Source: Dysgonomonas sp. 520
Lineage (GTDB): Bacteria; Bacteroidota; Bacteroidia; Bacteroidales; Dysgonomonadaceae
Length of the DNA stretch: 64,000 nt
Assembly: GCF_010501095.1 (NCBI RefSeq)
Contig: NZ_QVMP01000016.1
Location: 18,508-82,507, forward strand
Reading direction: 5' to 3'
Positions 7,130-17,108 of the stretch are shown piece after piece. Position numbers and translations under genes: made by a program. The notes under the pieces are model-generated. The model was not told where the DNA came from. It saw nothing but the letters and a program-made list of their open reading frames with translations, and did no database searches. Position 1 is the stretch's first letter. Each line of letters opens with the position of its first letter.

Positions 7130-8353
7130 ATGAAAAATAATCTTATACTACTTTCAATCTTGTTTTTGTCTGTCAATTTTATTTCGGCACAAAATGTACC
7201 TACTATAAATGCCACTATTGTGAATGGAAGTTATCCGGATGATACACAATTTAAGGAGTGGGAGCGTTACGACAAAATATACCGTTCTATGTTTGATAGC
7301 GACTGGAGGAAGATTAAAACGCTTGAAGGTTTATCTGCGGAAGACAGACGGTATATGGATATGATGTCCTCTAAATTTGACGGAGATTTGGAGGAGTATC
7401 CTTGGGCTGTTATCGGTCCCGGTTGCAGTTGGTATTGCGGAGCGTCTTATGAGATGAAGGCTTCTTCCATTTTGCCCGATGCAGGAAAAAATACGTATAA
7501 GGTTGAGAATCTTTTGGATGACGATGTGCGTACAGCCTGGGTTGAGGGTGTGAAAGGATACGGGATAGGGGAGAGTGTCTCTTTTATTTTCGCCGAAGGG
7601 GCCGCACGCGCCACCTCGTGCAGTTTGGTGACAGGATATTCGAAAGATGAGCGCACATGGAAAAATAATTCGAGGGTAAAGGCATTTAATATTTATGAAA
7701 ATGAAAAGTTGGTTGCTGCCGTTAATCTGAAAGATACAAGGTGTATTCAATCTTTTGAACTGAAAAATCATCGTCGAAATAAGGAGGCTATGACCCTCAA
7801 GTTTGTTATTACTGAAGTTTATAAAGGTGACAAGTATGATGATACAGCTTTCAGTGAAATTGTTTTCGATGGAGAAGATGTGCATTGTTTGGCGGCGGGC
7901 ACAAACATCACAATGGCAGACGGATCCTTAAAAAAGATTGAGGACGTTGCGGTCGGAGATTCGGTTCTTTCGTATGATGAGCAAACGAACTCGGCTTTTG
8001 CAAATAAAGTGAAAAAACTACATTCGGCTATACATCAGAATATTGTAAAGATAACTTTGTCGAGCGGAATAACCCAAAAGACAATTTATACTACGGACGA
8101 TCACCCATTTTGGTCGGGAGAAGATTGGGTGTCGTACAATCCTGAAAAAACGAGCAGATGCAAACATTATGAAACTATTGGTAGGTATGATATAGGGAAG
8201 CCTCTACTGGTTTTGTATTGGGGAAAGGGTGCAGTGCCTACGCAAATAACAAATATAGAAGTGTTGTCGGGCAAATTCCAAACCTACACATTGGAGTTGG
8301 AAAATGGAGACGGCTGTTTTATAGCAAATTCTTTTGTAGTAGGGCAGGAGTGA
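7130..8353 (+). CDS. Secreted protein with glycan-binding-like and C-terminal Hint domain
   Basis: A 407-residue exported protein with signal peptide MKNNLILLSILFLSVNFISA. The middle part (about 90-245, YKVENLLDDDVRTAWVEGVKG) has the look of an F5/8-type or NADase-type glycan-binding domain. From C253 to the end is a Hint (Hedgehog/intein) domain: CLAAGTNITMADGS holds the candidate catalytic cysteine, TTDDHPFW holds the block-B-type histidine near 325, and the end reads FIANSFVVGQE, with an Asn-Ser pair followed by only six residues. Hint domains self-cleave; here little would be released at the C-terminus. It is next to an XRE gene. Role unknown. Confidence 0.82.
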   Translation: MKNNLILLSILFLSVNFISAQNVPTINATIVNGSYPDDTQFKEWERYDKIYRSMFDSDWRKIKTLEGLSAEDRRYMDMMSSKFDGDLEEYPWAVIGPGCSWYCGASYEMKASSILPDAGKNTYKVENLLDDDVRTAWVEGVKGYGIGESVSFIFAEGAARATSCSLVTGYSKDERTWKNNSRVKAFNIYENEKLVAAVNLKDTRCIQSFELKNHRRNKEAMTLKFVITEVYKGDKYDDTAFSEIVFDGEDVHCLAAGTNITMADGSLKKIEDVAVGDSVLSYDEQTNSAFANKVKKLHSAIHQNIVKITLSSGITQKTIYTTDDHPFWSGEDWVSYNPEKTSRCKHYETIGRYDIGKPLLVLYWGKGAVPTQITNIEVLSGKFQTYTLELENGDGCFIANSFVVGQE

Positions 8354-8359
8354 TTTTGT

Positions 8360-9427
8360 CTAGTCTTTAAATGGTAATTTTAGTTGGATGGCAAACTGAT
8401 CGCTTTCGTCATCCATATTTTTTATACTTAACCCGATCAGGCGAACCCTGGGAGACAAGTCTACTTGCCTGAGCAGATCAAATCCTATTTCGAATAGGGT
8501 GTGGAAACTGGTGACGGGTAATGCCACCGTTTTGCTGCGGGTGATGACTTTAAAGTCTGCGAACTTCAATTTCAGGGTTACGGTTCTGCCCAGAAAGTCA
8601 CGTTTGCCTATTCGTTCTATTACGTCTTGGGCAACTTCACTAAGTTTTGTGCCCAATTCGGCTATGTCGTCTATGTCTGTGGAAAATGTTATTTCCGCTC
8701 CGATGGATTTTCTGATGCGGTTGGGTTCAACCGGGCGGTCGTCAATAGCCCTTGCATTCTGATAGTATATATGTCCGGCTTTGCCAAATATGGTCATTAG
8801 CTGAACTTCGGTTCGTCTTTTCAAATCGGCTCCGGTTTCTATACCCATTTGGTGCATTTTCATTGCGGTTACTTTTCCCACTCCAAAGAACCGTTCTATG
8901 GGAAGGCTTTCCACAAATTGTTCGGCTACTTTAGGCTTAATGATAAACAGTCCGTCTGGCTTATTGTAATCGGAAGCTATCTTTGCCAGAAATTTGTTGA
9001 ATGATACTCCTGCGGATGCCGTTAGTCCGGTTTCTTCCTTTATTCGTTTCTTTATTTCCTGAGCTATCTGTGTGGCAGAGGCTATACCTTTATGGTTGTC
9101 TGTGACATCCAAAAAGGCTTCGTCGAGCGATAAAGGTTCTACAAGATCGGTATATTCAAGGAAAATATCCCTTATTTGTCTCGAAACTTCTCTGTATACG
9201 TCGAAGCGTGCTGGTACGAATATAAGTTGAGGGCATTTTCTTTTGGCTGTTTTGGATGCCATTGCCGAATGCACACCAAACTGTCGGGCCTCGTAACTGG
9301 CAGCGGCTACTACACCCCGATCGCCAGAGTAACCTACCGCAACAGGTTTGCCCCGGTATTCAGGATTGTCTCTTTGCTCGATGGAAGCATAAAAGGCGTC
9401 CATGTCTATATGGATAATTTTACGCAT
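8360..9427 (-). CDS. dinB: DNA polymerase IV
   Basis: A Y-family translesion polymerase of 355 residues, full length. The N-terminal DMDAFYASIEQRDNP and the central SLDEAFLDVT carry the catalytic acidic residues. The helix-hairpin-helix region lies near 180-200 (FFGVGKVTAMKM), and the little-finger domain follows. The C-terminus AIQLKLPFKD carries a sliding-clamp-binding QLxLPF-like motif. It lies tail-to-tail with the Hint gene (7 bases between stops). A TAACTTTG box on the minus strand at 9446-9439 may be its -7 element; no LexA-type site was recognised. Confidence 0.97.
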   Translation of the reverse strand: MRKIIHIDMDAFYASIEQRDNPEYRGKPVAVGYSGDRGVVAAASYEARQFGVHSAMASKTAKRKCPQLIFVPARFDVYREVSRQIRDIFLEYTDLVEPLSLDEAFLDVTDNHKGIASATQIAQEIKKRIKEETGLTASAGVSFNKFLAKIASDYNKPDGLFIIKPKVAEQFVESLPIERFFGVGKVTAMKMHQMGIETGADLKRRTEVQLMTIFGKAGHIYYQNARAIDDRPVEPNRIRKSIGAEITFSTDIDDIAELGTKLSEVAQDVIERIGKRDFLGRTVTLKLKFADFKVITRSKTVALPVTSFHTLFEIGFDLLRQVDLSPRVRLIGLSIKNMDDESDQFAIQLKLPFKD

Positions 9428-9470
9428 ACTTCTTATTGCAAAGTTAGAAAATCATTGAAGTATTATTCAT

Positions 9471-9507
9471 AAAAAAAGAGTTGTTAACTTTTGTGCTAAC
9501 AACTCTT
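9471..9507 (-). terminator. Terminator of the SusC/SusD operon
   Basis: On the minus strand AAGAGTTGTTA, loop of ten, TAACAACTCTT, then a run of seven T. It is an 11-pair perfect stem 31 bases after the stop of the last lipoprotein gene. Confidence 0.85.
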
Positions 9508-9538
9508 CCTCTTTCTATTATAAGATGGTCATAATTGA

Positions 9539-10426
9539 CTAATCCATACTAATTTCCCACTTGAATGAGCCAAAACTTCCCTGATCAACAGTCAGTGGAC
9601 CTACAAATTCCAACTTTCTGTTACAAGCATCTATGTCTCCCGATGCTGCAACTGCAAAATTAGAGTAAGGTCCGTATACCGGATATATTATAGTCTTAGG
9701 TATAGACAATGTATGTGTTGCCGGATCAAATTTTATATGTACAGGAACATCATCTTCCAAGAATCCGATCATAATTAGCTCTGTGTCTGATGCTTTAGTT
9801 GTAGTGATTTGGTATTCTGCACCATCATCGCTACCGTCAATGACAGTTGCTTTACCAACAAAATCATCAATAATGAGTGGGCAAACAACAGGATAGCGTA
9901 CACGAACCGAATATTTTCTGTCTCCTACTTCCCATCCGGCCTGAGCATTATTGTTAAATCCTGTTTCCGGAGTCCAGCCATAGACAACGTAACCATCTTT
10001 CAATACAGCATTTGTTGTTATTTGAACCAACTCTCCACTTTGAGGCAAACCGGTTGTTCCAAATAGTTGATACATCTCACCCATATCTAGGCTTATTTCA
10101 TTTTCAAAATCAGAGGGTTTGATGTTGTCTTTTACTATTTTTGTTGTAACTTTTTTATCTAAATCAGTAAAAACACCGACCAATTGAACATAGTCGAGAT
10201 GAGAATAATCTCCTTGTTGCCAAGGTATGGATATCTTAACTTTATACGTTCCGTTAACATCTCCATCTTCAATCACACCATCCGTATCTGCAACTCTATA
10301 GATGTCAACTACAACACCTTTCTTTACGTCGTCAATAGGATAGGGTAAGTCCCTGTCACATCCCGTAGCAAAAAGCATCACTAGGGCGACAATAATATAT
10401 GATCTGAATATATTGAAATATTTCAT
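9539..10426 (-). CDS. Surface lipoprotein of the SusC/SusD operon (SusE-position)
   Basis: A 295-residue lipoprotein. The start is set at 10426, giving MKYFNIFRSYIIVALVMLFA followed by lipobox TGC and acidic residues after it (CDRD), the pattern associated with surface export. A longer reading from 10504 overlaps susD and lacks a signal peptide. The body is beta-rich with no catalytic motif. It follows susD by 22 bases and occupies the position of a SusE-like glycan-binding lipoprotein, so a substrate-capture role is inferred from context. No sequence family was recognised. Confidence 0.78.
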   Translation of the reverse strand: MKYFNIFRSYIIVALVMLFATGCDRDLPYPIDDVKKGVVVDIYRVADTDGVIEDGDVNGTYKVKISIPWQQGDYSHLDYVQLVGVFTDLDKKVTTKIVKDNIKPSDFENEISLDMGEMYQLFGTTGLPQSGELVQITTNAVLKDGYVVYGWTPETGFNNNAQAGWEVGDRKYSVRVRYPVVCPLIIDDFVGKATVIDGSDDGAEYQITTTKASDTELIMIGFLEDDVPVHIKFDPATHTLSIPKTIIYPVYGPYSNFAVAASGDIDACNRKLEFVGPLTVDQGSFGSFKWEISMD

Positions 10427-10448
10427 AGTTCTTTTGTTTTTATAAGAT

Positions 10449-12119
10449 TTATTTGTCCCAGAAAATAATTTTTGAAGAGAGGTCTCTTCCTTCATTTGTA
10501 ACATTAGGATTTCTACTAACCTCAGAATCAGGATACCATAATGCTCTAGGATAATTGTTTATACCTTTCAATGGAATAGTTTCGGGGCCTATAGTAGGCT
10601 CTTTGTCCGGTTTGTACGGAGATATAGCTTCGCGTGTTTCTTTTGAGATAAGTGTTGGATATCCTGTACGACGGTAGTCTGTGTATGCTTCAACCGGATT
10701 GAAGAAATTGGCAATCCATTTTTGAGTCATTACAATTCTAAGTTTTTCGTCATTTGTTGTTGCTTTGTCGTATACAGTCAATATTTTCTCTACAAATTCA
10801 TTTATATCTTTCTTTTCAATAACAGGAGCAGTTCCTTTTGCTGCCTGAGATACAGTATTCACGTGCTCTATTGAAGATCTTATTCCTTCGTCCAGCATTG
10901 CTCTTGCGTCACCGCTAGCATCACCTGTCAGGTATAGCTCAGCTTTTAAGAAAGGAACAGAATATGCCTGAAGCAGTTTTTCAGGGGCAATACCCGTACC
11001 CACTCCTTTATCGCATTTTCCACCTTTGCCATCGTCGTATTTTCCTCCACAAGGGTAGATCCCTATAAATGAGGATGAAGAGCGTTGATCGCTACCTGCA
11101 TACGATGAATTTGATGCAAAGAATATTGATACGAATCCGCCGTCACGGTAATCAGTCATATTTTGTGCAATACTGTCTGCCGTACATTGGTTTACCCAAT
11201 AGTATGGAACACGAATATCTTTGATGTTTACGAATGGATTGTCTTTTACGTTGTAAGTCAAACCTGACATTGTTTCATAAATCCAAGGACTGATATAATA
11301 AGTACTTTGACCTCCAAGATACTCACTTACATAGGCTTGATTACGTTCGTCCGGATTATCTTTATCTGTATGCTTAAATTCAAAATCTTCACCATCTTCT
11401 AAAAAGTTATTTTCGCTAAGAAGGCTTGATAATTTTGAATCCCAATTGGTAATGTCGGATTTTGCCTTTCTCGAATTTACAAGAAGTTTCAATTTCAGAG
11501 TGTTACCCATTTTTATCCACAAATCAATATCTCCTCCATAGAAAAGATCATCTTTGCCCGGTGTAAATTTGTTGGTCGATTCTTCATTTTCCAAATCTGC
11601 AATAGCTTCATCTATCAAAACAAACAAATCATTATAGATTTCTTTGTCTTTGTCTAATTTAGGGAAGAACAATTTATACACATTTGCTTCGCTGTATGGA
11701 ACATCTCCCCATAAGTCAACCAAATTAGTATACAGATATGCTTTTAGCAATTTTCCAATCCCGGCATATTGAGAATTGTCGGTTTCCTCAGCCATTTCGA
11801 TAACTGCGTCAATGTTTTTTACCCCATAGGTATATACTCGTAACCAAGTGTTACCCATTGTTACGTACGTAGAGGAAATACTAAAGTTATCCACTTCTCT
11901 GGTTGATAAATGGAATACATAAGAAGGTAAACTCGTCCCTAAAAAGTCGCCCGTAGCAAAAGAATTAGCTATTTCATATTGTGCTCCGGGAAGTAATGAT
12001 GCTAATGTTGCGGTAGTCGGTTTGTTTGGATTGTTATTTACATCCAGATAGTCGTCACAACTAACGGTAAGCAATGCGACAGAACCAACTATATAATAAA
12101 TTAAATTTTTAATTTTCAT
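10449..12119 (-). CDS. SusD/RagB family nutrient-binding lipoprotein
   Basis: A 556-residue SusD-like protein. The signal peptide ends in SC at residue 21 with CDDYLDVNNNPNKP after it, the hallmark start of the SusD_2-type branch. The TPR-like helices follow (YAGIGKLLKAYLYTNLVDLW), and the C-terminal part has WIANFFNPVEAYTDYRRTGYP, a conserved SusD-family stretch. It caps the SusC channel at the outer membrane and binds substrate. It starts 12 bases after susC. The substrate is not predictable; no glycoside hydrolase or sensor is adjacent. Confidence 0.93.
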   Translation of the reverse strand: MKIKNLIYYIVGSVALLTVSCDDYLDVNNNPNKPTTATLASLLPGAQYEIANSFATGDFLGTSLPSYVFHLSTREVDNFSISSTYVTMGNTWLRVYTYGVKNIDAVIEMAEETDNSQYAGIGKLLKAYLYTNLVDLWGDVPYSEANVYKLFFPKLDKDKEIYNDLFVLIDEAIADLENEESTNKFTPGKDDLFYGGDIDLWIKMGNTLKLKLLVNSRKAKSDITNWDSKLSSLLSENNFLEDGEDFEFKHTDKDNPDERNQAYVSEYLGGQSTYYISPWIYETMSGLTYNVKDNPFVNIKDIRVPYYWVNQCTADSIAQNMTDYRDGGFVSIFFASNSSYAGSDQRSSSSFIGIYPCGGKYDDGKGGKCDKGVGTGIAPEKLLQAYSVPFLKAELYLTGDASGDARAMLDEGIRSSIEHVNTVSQAAKGTAPVIEKKDINEFVEKILTVYDKATTNDEKLRIVMTQKWIANFFNPVEAYTDYRRTGYPTLISKETREAISPYKPDKEPTIGPETIPLKGINNYPRALWYPDSEVSRNPNVTNEGRDLSSKIIFWDK

Positions 12120-12131
12120 ATTAAGTGATTT

Positions 12132-15100
12132 TTAGAATGTTAATCTCAAATTAAAAGCAAAACGTCTGGTGTTTGGAGCCGATGTATAGTCAATACCTTG
12201 CATATTAGAGCCTCCGTAAGAGCCAGCCATTGTCGGATCATAATTTGAGTGTTTTGGTACATTAGGTGCATGGAACCATAGGTTACGAGCCACGAAAGAC
12301 ACGTTTGCCGATCCGATGAATGTGTTTTGTAGCCATTTCTTTGGCAAGTCATATCCTAACGATATTTCTCTTAATCTTAATGTTGTTGCATCATAAGTCA
12401 TCACTTCATCTACACCATTGCTTGCGAATGAAGTCACAGACGATGTGGCAGCAAACCAAAGATCTGATTCTGTCATTTGTATGTTGTTGGGAATTTTATT
12501 TCCATTCGCATCCAGTATTGGCTGTTGTGTTGACGCATCTGCTAAAACACCGGGCATAATACGTCCGCCATAACGGTTTTCAGTATCTTTAGTTACCCCA
12601 CGTCCAAGAAGATCAGATACATATGTGGTGTAGATATTTCCTCCAACTTGAAGATCGAACATAACGCCAAGAGATATACCTTTGTATGTAAATGTATTGG
12701 AAAGGCTTGCTTTGTATTTCGGTGCAGGGTCACCTAAATAAGTAGGTTCATTATTTCTTAGGTAAAAACCTGAATTTGCATCAATAAGCATATTGCCTTC
12801 GTCGTCACGAGCGATAGTGCTACCATACAAAGCACCGTATGGCTTACCTTTTACCATTCTCAGTTTAGGTTCTGTAAAGTCTGTATACATGTCAACAGCA
12901 TCCACTCCATTTGTCAACTCTTTTACTTCACTTTTGTTTTTTGTGTAAGTTGCATATAGATCCCATTTGAAGTCATTTGTTGCAATCGGAATAAGATTCA
13001 ATCCTATTTCTACCCCTTTGTTATTAATCTTACCAAAGTTTGTCCAGTAACTTCCATATCCTGAAGAATAAGGGAGGGTAAGTGGTGCAATTTGGTCTGT
13101 TGTATTCCTGTTGTAGTAAGTGAAATCAATATTAACACGTCTATTAACTAATTGCAACTCTGCGCCAAACTCTATTTCTGTTGTAAATTCCGGTTTCAGT
13201 TTATCATCAAATAATTCATCATTAAGCGTTAACTTAGGAACTCCATTGTATGGCCTGCCTATTGTGTAGAAGCCATTTTTGTAATATGGATCAGCATCGT
13301 TACCTACTTTAGCCCAACTCAAACGCACCTTACCGAAGTTCAGCATATCATTTTCCAACCCGAAAGCATCTGTAAATACTAACGATCCTGAAACAGAAGG
13401 ATAGAAGTAGCTCCTTTTGTTTTTTGGTAGCGTTGACGAAAGGTCGTTACGTCCGGTAAGTGTAATAAACGCATAGTTTTTATAATCTACTGTTACATCA
13501 CCAAAAAAACCAACCAGACGTTGTTCTCTTTTTTCTGCTAAAGCTATTTGAGATTCTGTATTTAGTACATTTTTTACACCTTTAGACATAATGTTCTTAC
13601 CCGTTATCGTATTGTCGTTCGATGTACGTTGGTTCACGCTTTGCCCCAGGTGGGCTATGATTCCATAGTCTTGTTTGATTCTGGTTTTATATTCAAGTAT
13701 CAAATTTGACTCTATTTCTTGAAAATTATAATCAATATCTTTGATGCGCCCTTTTCCTCCTAAAGCTCTTGATCCAAGATTCAGTATTTCTTGACGCTTC
13801 ATTTTATAATCGTTGATACCTATGGTGTAGGTAGCAGAAAATTCTTTTGAAAACTCATAAGCTGCATTGAAATTTGCCACTATTCTGTCCATCTTTGTAT
13901 TGATGGTGTTATATTTCCAAGACCAAAGTGGGTTATCTGCTTGATCTCCAACATAGAATAAAGAATTTCCATCAGGAGTTTCGTATGGAAGCGACATATC
14001 CCAGTTACGACCAAGAATTAAAGCTCTGGCCAGAGACGATGCTCCGATACCACTCGATTGGTTGTTTCCGTACATCGCACCATTTTGCGTACTGCTCGAA
14101 AAAGATAATTTTCCACCAACTGTAAGTCCGTTAGTTAACTTCTGGTTACCTCCTACACTTATTCCATATCTGCTGAAATCTGAATGAGGTATATAGCTGT
14201 CCTGATCCATTTTAGATAATGTAGCACTGAAGTTACCTTTATCGTTATAGCTTGAGATATTTGCAGAAATATCATAGATTCCACCTGTTTCGAAAAGATC
14301 TTTCACATTGTTTTTATATGCCTTGTAAGGAACTACGTCCGGAAGATCCGGATAATATTTTCCATATCCCGCAGAGCTAAAGACATCACTGAGAGAGATT
14401 TCTTTTATGTCTCCGCCAAATGGCGCTCCCCAAGATCCGTTAGCACTAGTTGGAATGAAGTTGTTACCACCTCCAAATTTATTTTGATAGTTAGGTAGTG
14501 CGGTTACTTCTTCTATTGTATATGAGGCATTTATAGTTACTTCTGTGCCTTTGCCTGCATTTTTTCTGTTTCTCGATCCAGATTTTGTAGTTATAAGTAT
14601 TACCCCGTTTGCAGCTCTTGAGCCATACAGAGAAGCCGCAGCCGCACCTTTAAGAACGCTCATCGACTCTATATCATTTGGGTCGAGAGTTGATATTCCG
14701 GTACCATATGCACCTCCGGCTTCACCCGCCTGATCTTGGCCACTAGTGCTCTCGTTGCTATATGGCATACCATCTACAACATACAATGGTTCGTTGTTTC
14801 CGAAGAAAGAAGAATTTCCTCGAATAGTGACTCTGGTTGCCGATCCTGCCGATCCTGATGCTCCGTTAATACTAACTCCCGGAATTTTACCATCAAGCGA
14901 ACGCAACATATCAGGTTCTGCTTTTTGCATAGCTTCGTTTGCATCAACTATCGACATGCCATACCCTAACGAGCGGCTTGCCCTTTCGATACCGATAGCA
15001 GTGACTACCAGTTCGTCTAAACTTGTGTTAGATTTCAGAATTACTCTCACATTTGGTGTTATAGCTACCTCTTTTGTGTCCATACCAACGTATGAAACTA

Positions 15101-15311
15101 CTAATGTTTTGCTATCGGCAGGAACATTCAAGGTGAACTTTCCGTCTACGTCAGTAGCATCCCCTACATTTGTACCTTTAACAATAACTGATGCGCCAAT
15201 TATAGCTTCGCCGGTATCATCTACAACGATTCCGGTTACTTGCTTTGTCTGAGCCATCGTAACCCCGATGCTTAAGAATAAGCATGATAAGACAAATAAC
15301 AATCTTTTCAT
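12132..15311 (-). CDS. SusC/RagA family TonB-dependent outer membrane transporter
   Basis: A 1059-residue TonB-dependent receptor. Signal peptide MKRLLFVLSCLFLSIGVTMA, then a carboxypeptidase-regulatory-like beta domain (about 25-100, VTGIVVDDTGEAIIGASVIV), the plug domain (about 110-235, with SVLKGAAAASLYGSRAANGV, the SusC signature region), and a 22-strand-type barrel ending in RRFAFNLRLTF with terminal Phe. It forms the outer-membrane import channel with the SusD lipoprotein. A consensus promoter lies 70-101 bases upstream. No anti-sigma or hybrid sensor gene is nearby, so this is an orphan pair. Confidence 0.96.
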   Translation of the reverse strand: MKRLLFVLSCLFLSIGVTMAQTKQVTGIVVDDTGEAIIGASVIVKGTNVGDATDVDGKFTLNVPADSKTLVVSYVGMDTKEVAITPNVRVILKSNTSLDELVVTAIGIERASRSLGYGMSIVDANEAMQKAEPDMLRSLDGKIPGVSINGASGSAGSATRVTIRGNSSFFGNNEPLYVVDGMPYSNESTSGQDQAGEAGGAYGTGISTLDPNDIESMSVLKGAAAASLYGSRAANGVILITTKSGSRNRKNAGKGTEVTINASYTIEEVTALPNYQNKFGGGNNFIPTSANGSWGAPFGGDIKEISLSDVFSSAGYGKYYPDLPDVVPYKAYKNNVKDLFETGGIYDISANISSYNDKGNFSATLSKMDQDSYIPHSDFSRYGISVGGNQKLTNGLTVGGKLSFSSSTQNGAMYGNNQSSGIGASSLARALILGRNWDMSLPYETPDGNSLFYVGDQADNPLWSWKYNTINTKMDRIVANFNAAYEFSKEFSATYTIGINDYKMKRQEILNLGSRALGGKGRIKDIDYNFQEIESNLILEYKTRIKQDYGIIAHLGQSVNQRTSNDNTITGKNIMSKGVKNVLNTESQIALAEKREQRLVGFFGDVTVDYKNYAFITLTGRNDLSSTLPKNKRSYFYPSVSGSLVFTDAFGLENDMLNFGKVRLSWAKVGNDADPYYKNGFYTIGRPYNGVPKLTLNDELFDDKLKPEFTTEIEFGAELQLVNRRVNIDFTYYNRNTTDQIAPLTLPYSSGYGSYWTNFGKINNKGVEIGLNLIPIATNDFKWDLYATYTKNKSEVKELTNGVDAVDMYTDFTEPKLRMVKGKPYGALYGSTIARDDEGNMLIDANSGFYLRNNEPTYLGDPAPKYKASLSNTFTYKGISLGVMFDLQVGGNIYTTYVSDLLGRGVTKDTENRYGGRIMPGVLADASTQQPILDANGNKIPNNIQMTESDLWFAATSSVTSFASNGVDEVMTYDATTLRLREISLGYDLPKKWLQNTFIGSANVSFVARNLWFHAPNVPKHSNYDPTMAGSYGGSNMQGIDYTSAPNTRRFAFNLRLTF

Positions 15312-15680
15312 AAATTAAAATTTAGTTAAACCCAATTACGACTTAATAATAATTATCTTCTTTTAAGTAGTCTAAACGCACAAACATACGTATAAGTTCA
15401 TTAACATACAAAAACTAATTTGTTAAAATAGTGATAAATTGTCTCTGTGTCTCATAAATAGTCGGTTTTTATCCTTGTAAAATATCTTTTTTTTTGATAT
15501 TTTAGTGTAGATAATGACAAAATGATAGTGTGATGGCGAATTTCGTAAGTATATTCTGTCTGTATGATGTTAGCAAATGATAAATCTATTGAAAAGATAG
15601 TCGTTTTTACTTATTCTAAGAATAAAATGTTATTTCTTAAAAACAAATTTTATAAAAAATGAACGTTTCTAGAGTATGTG
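15312..15680. other. 369-base intergenic region between the TPR gene and susC
   Basis: AT-rich and non-coding. It holds the susC promoter near its left end (15381-15412); beyond that I see no gene, repeat or clear terminator. Confidence 0.6.
15381..15412 (-). promoter_or_regulatory. Promoter of the SusC/SusD operon
   Basis: On the minus strand TTTG (15412-15409), 20 bases, then TATGTTTG (15388-15381), a full match to the Bacteroidota primary sigma consensus. The leader to susC would be about 60-65 bases. Confidence 0.7.
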
Positions 15681-17093
15681 TCAGAGGTTGTTGTAGAGTT
15701 GTCTGTTCTCGTTTAGCTCCAATAGACGGGATATGAGGTCGTGACGGTCTTGCCCGAACGAATCTACTTGAAGTGGTGTGAAAAATGATAGAAGAAGCTC
15801 CTCTAATTCATTTACAGAGAGTGTGTTGATGATTTCTTCGAAGCTTTCGGAATCTCCCGATTCAAAATATACAAGAGCCAATCTGTGTTTGGCTTCGGAG
15901 GTATCTTCCTGAATGTTTATCATCTCGGAAAGATATTTTATGGCTTTCTTGTAATTTTCGTCTTCAATGGCAATTGTGGCAAGTTTATCTAGCAGGTATA
16001 TGTTTCCTGCCTTTTCTATCAAAGCCTTCTCTAAAAAGTACATAGCTTGCTTGAAGTTGCCTTGTTGATGACGTAGTTCGCCGGCTATTATGAAAATGTC
16101 GGTAGAATTTTCGTCAAGTTCAAATCCTCTTTTCACACATTCTTCGGCTTTGTCGAACATTTCTTGCTGAATATAAAGAAATGCTTTTTTTGCATATAAT
16201 TCAGGATTGTCCGGCTCCAAGGTTGATGCTTTGTTGATGCAAATCATCGCTTTTTCGTAGTCTTCTACGGAAACATAGCATTCTGTTAGCGATAAAAGAG
16301 TGGAAACATTATCGGGTTCAACTTGCAGGCTTTCCTCAAACTTATCGATGGCTTCGTCCGTCCTGTCACAAAGTGAAAGGTAATGGCCCATAAGTTTGAG
16401 AAGATTGATATCCGTATTGTTTATTGTGAGTGCAAAATCGAATGCGTCTATTGCTTTCACATAATCTTCCTGCATCGAGTATAGTTTCCCGATATTGACC
16501 CACGCTTCGTAAAAGTATGGGTCAATATCAAGTATCCTATTGTTTATTTCGATGGCAATATCGTATTGTTTTGTCATTTCATAGCAGAAAGACAAGTCGC
16601 TCAAGGCTTCGATATTGTTGGGGTTGTATTCGAGGCTTTTGCTGAGGAAATAGATGGCTTCTTTAAACAAATCGGCCTCTACGTACAAGAATCCGAGTTC
16701 GAGAAAAGTGCTTTCTTTATTATCTTCTTCTCGAATCAGTTTTTCAGCGTAATATGTGGCTTCGGCAGTCAATCCTAGTTGCAGATAACATTCCACTTTA
16801 AGCAGATAAAGATCGAAGTCGTATTCATTCAGATAAATATCCAGATAATCGAGCGCCTCTTTGTAAAATCCTTCGAAGGCAAGCATTTTTCCTCTTTTCA
16901 ACATCAGCAATTGATTATTCGGATGAATGGATAAGGCTAATTCTAAAACCGATTTAGCTTTCTCCCAGTCGTCGCTAGAGTCGTAATAATCAATTAGTTC
17001 TTCAAATTCGTCTGCATCAAGGTACAGGCTCTTTCCTAGGAGTAGAGAGTCTTCGTACCGTTGAACCAAATTTGAGATGTTTCTTTTTGCCAT
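15681..17093 (-). CDS. Tetratricopeptide-repeat protein
   Basis: A 470-residue soluble protein almost wholly built of TPR units of 34 residues, for example NNIEALSDLSFCYEMTKQYD, PYFYEAWVNIGKLYSMQEDY and PELYAKKAFLYIQQEMFDKA. I count roughly ten to eleven repeats between residues 25 and 420. There is no signal peptide, so it is a cytoplasmic scaffold protein. It starts 15 bases after the glnS stop on the same strand, which implies cotranscription. The family is widespread in Bacteroidota, with no defined function that I can assign. Confidence 0.88.
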   Translation of the reverse strand: MAKRNISNLVQRYEDSLLLGKSLYLDADEFEELIDYYDSSDDWEKAKSVLELALSIHPNNQLLMLKRGKMLAFEGFYKEALDYLDIYLNEYDFDLYLLKVECYLQLGLTAEATYYAEKLIREEDNKESTFLELGFLYVEADLFKEAIYFLSKSLEYNPNNIEALSDLSFCYEMTKQYDIAIEINNRILDIDPYFYEAWVNIGKLYSMQEDYVKAIDAFDFALTINNTDINLLKLMGHYLSLCDRTDEAIDKFEESLQVEPDNVSTLLSLTECYVSVEDYEKAMICINKASTLEPDNPELYAKKAFLYIQQEMFDKAEECVKRGFELDENSTDIFIIAGELRHQQGNFKQAMYFLEKALIEKAGNIYLLDKLATIAIEDENYKKAIKYLSEMINIQEDTSEAKHRLALVYFESGDSESFEEIINTLSVNELEELLLSFFTPLQVDSFGQDRHDLISRLLELNENRQLYNNL

Positions 17094-17108
17094 CGAATAT
17101 AGTTGTCT

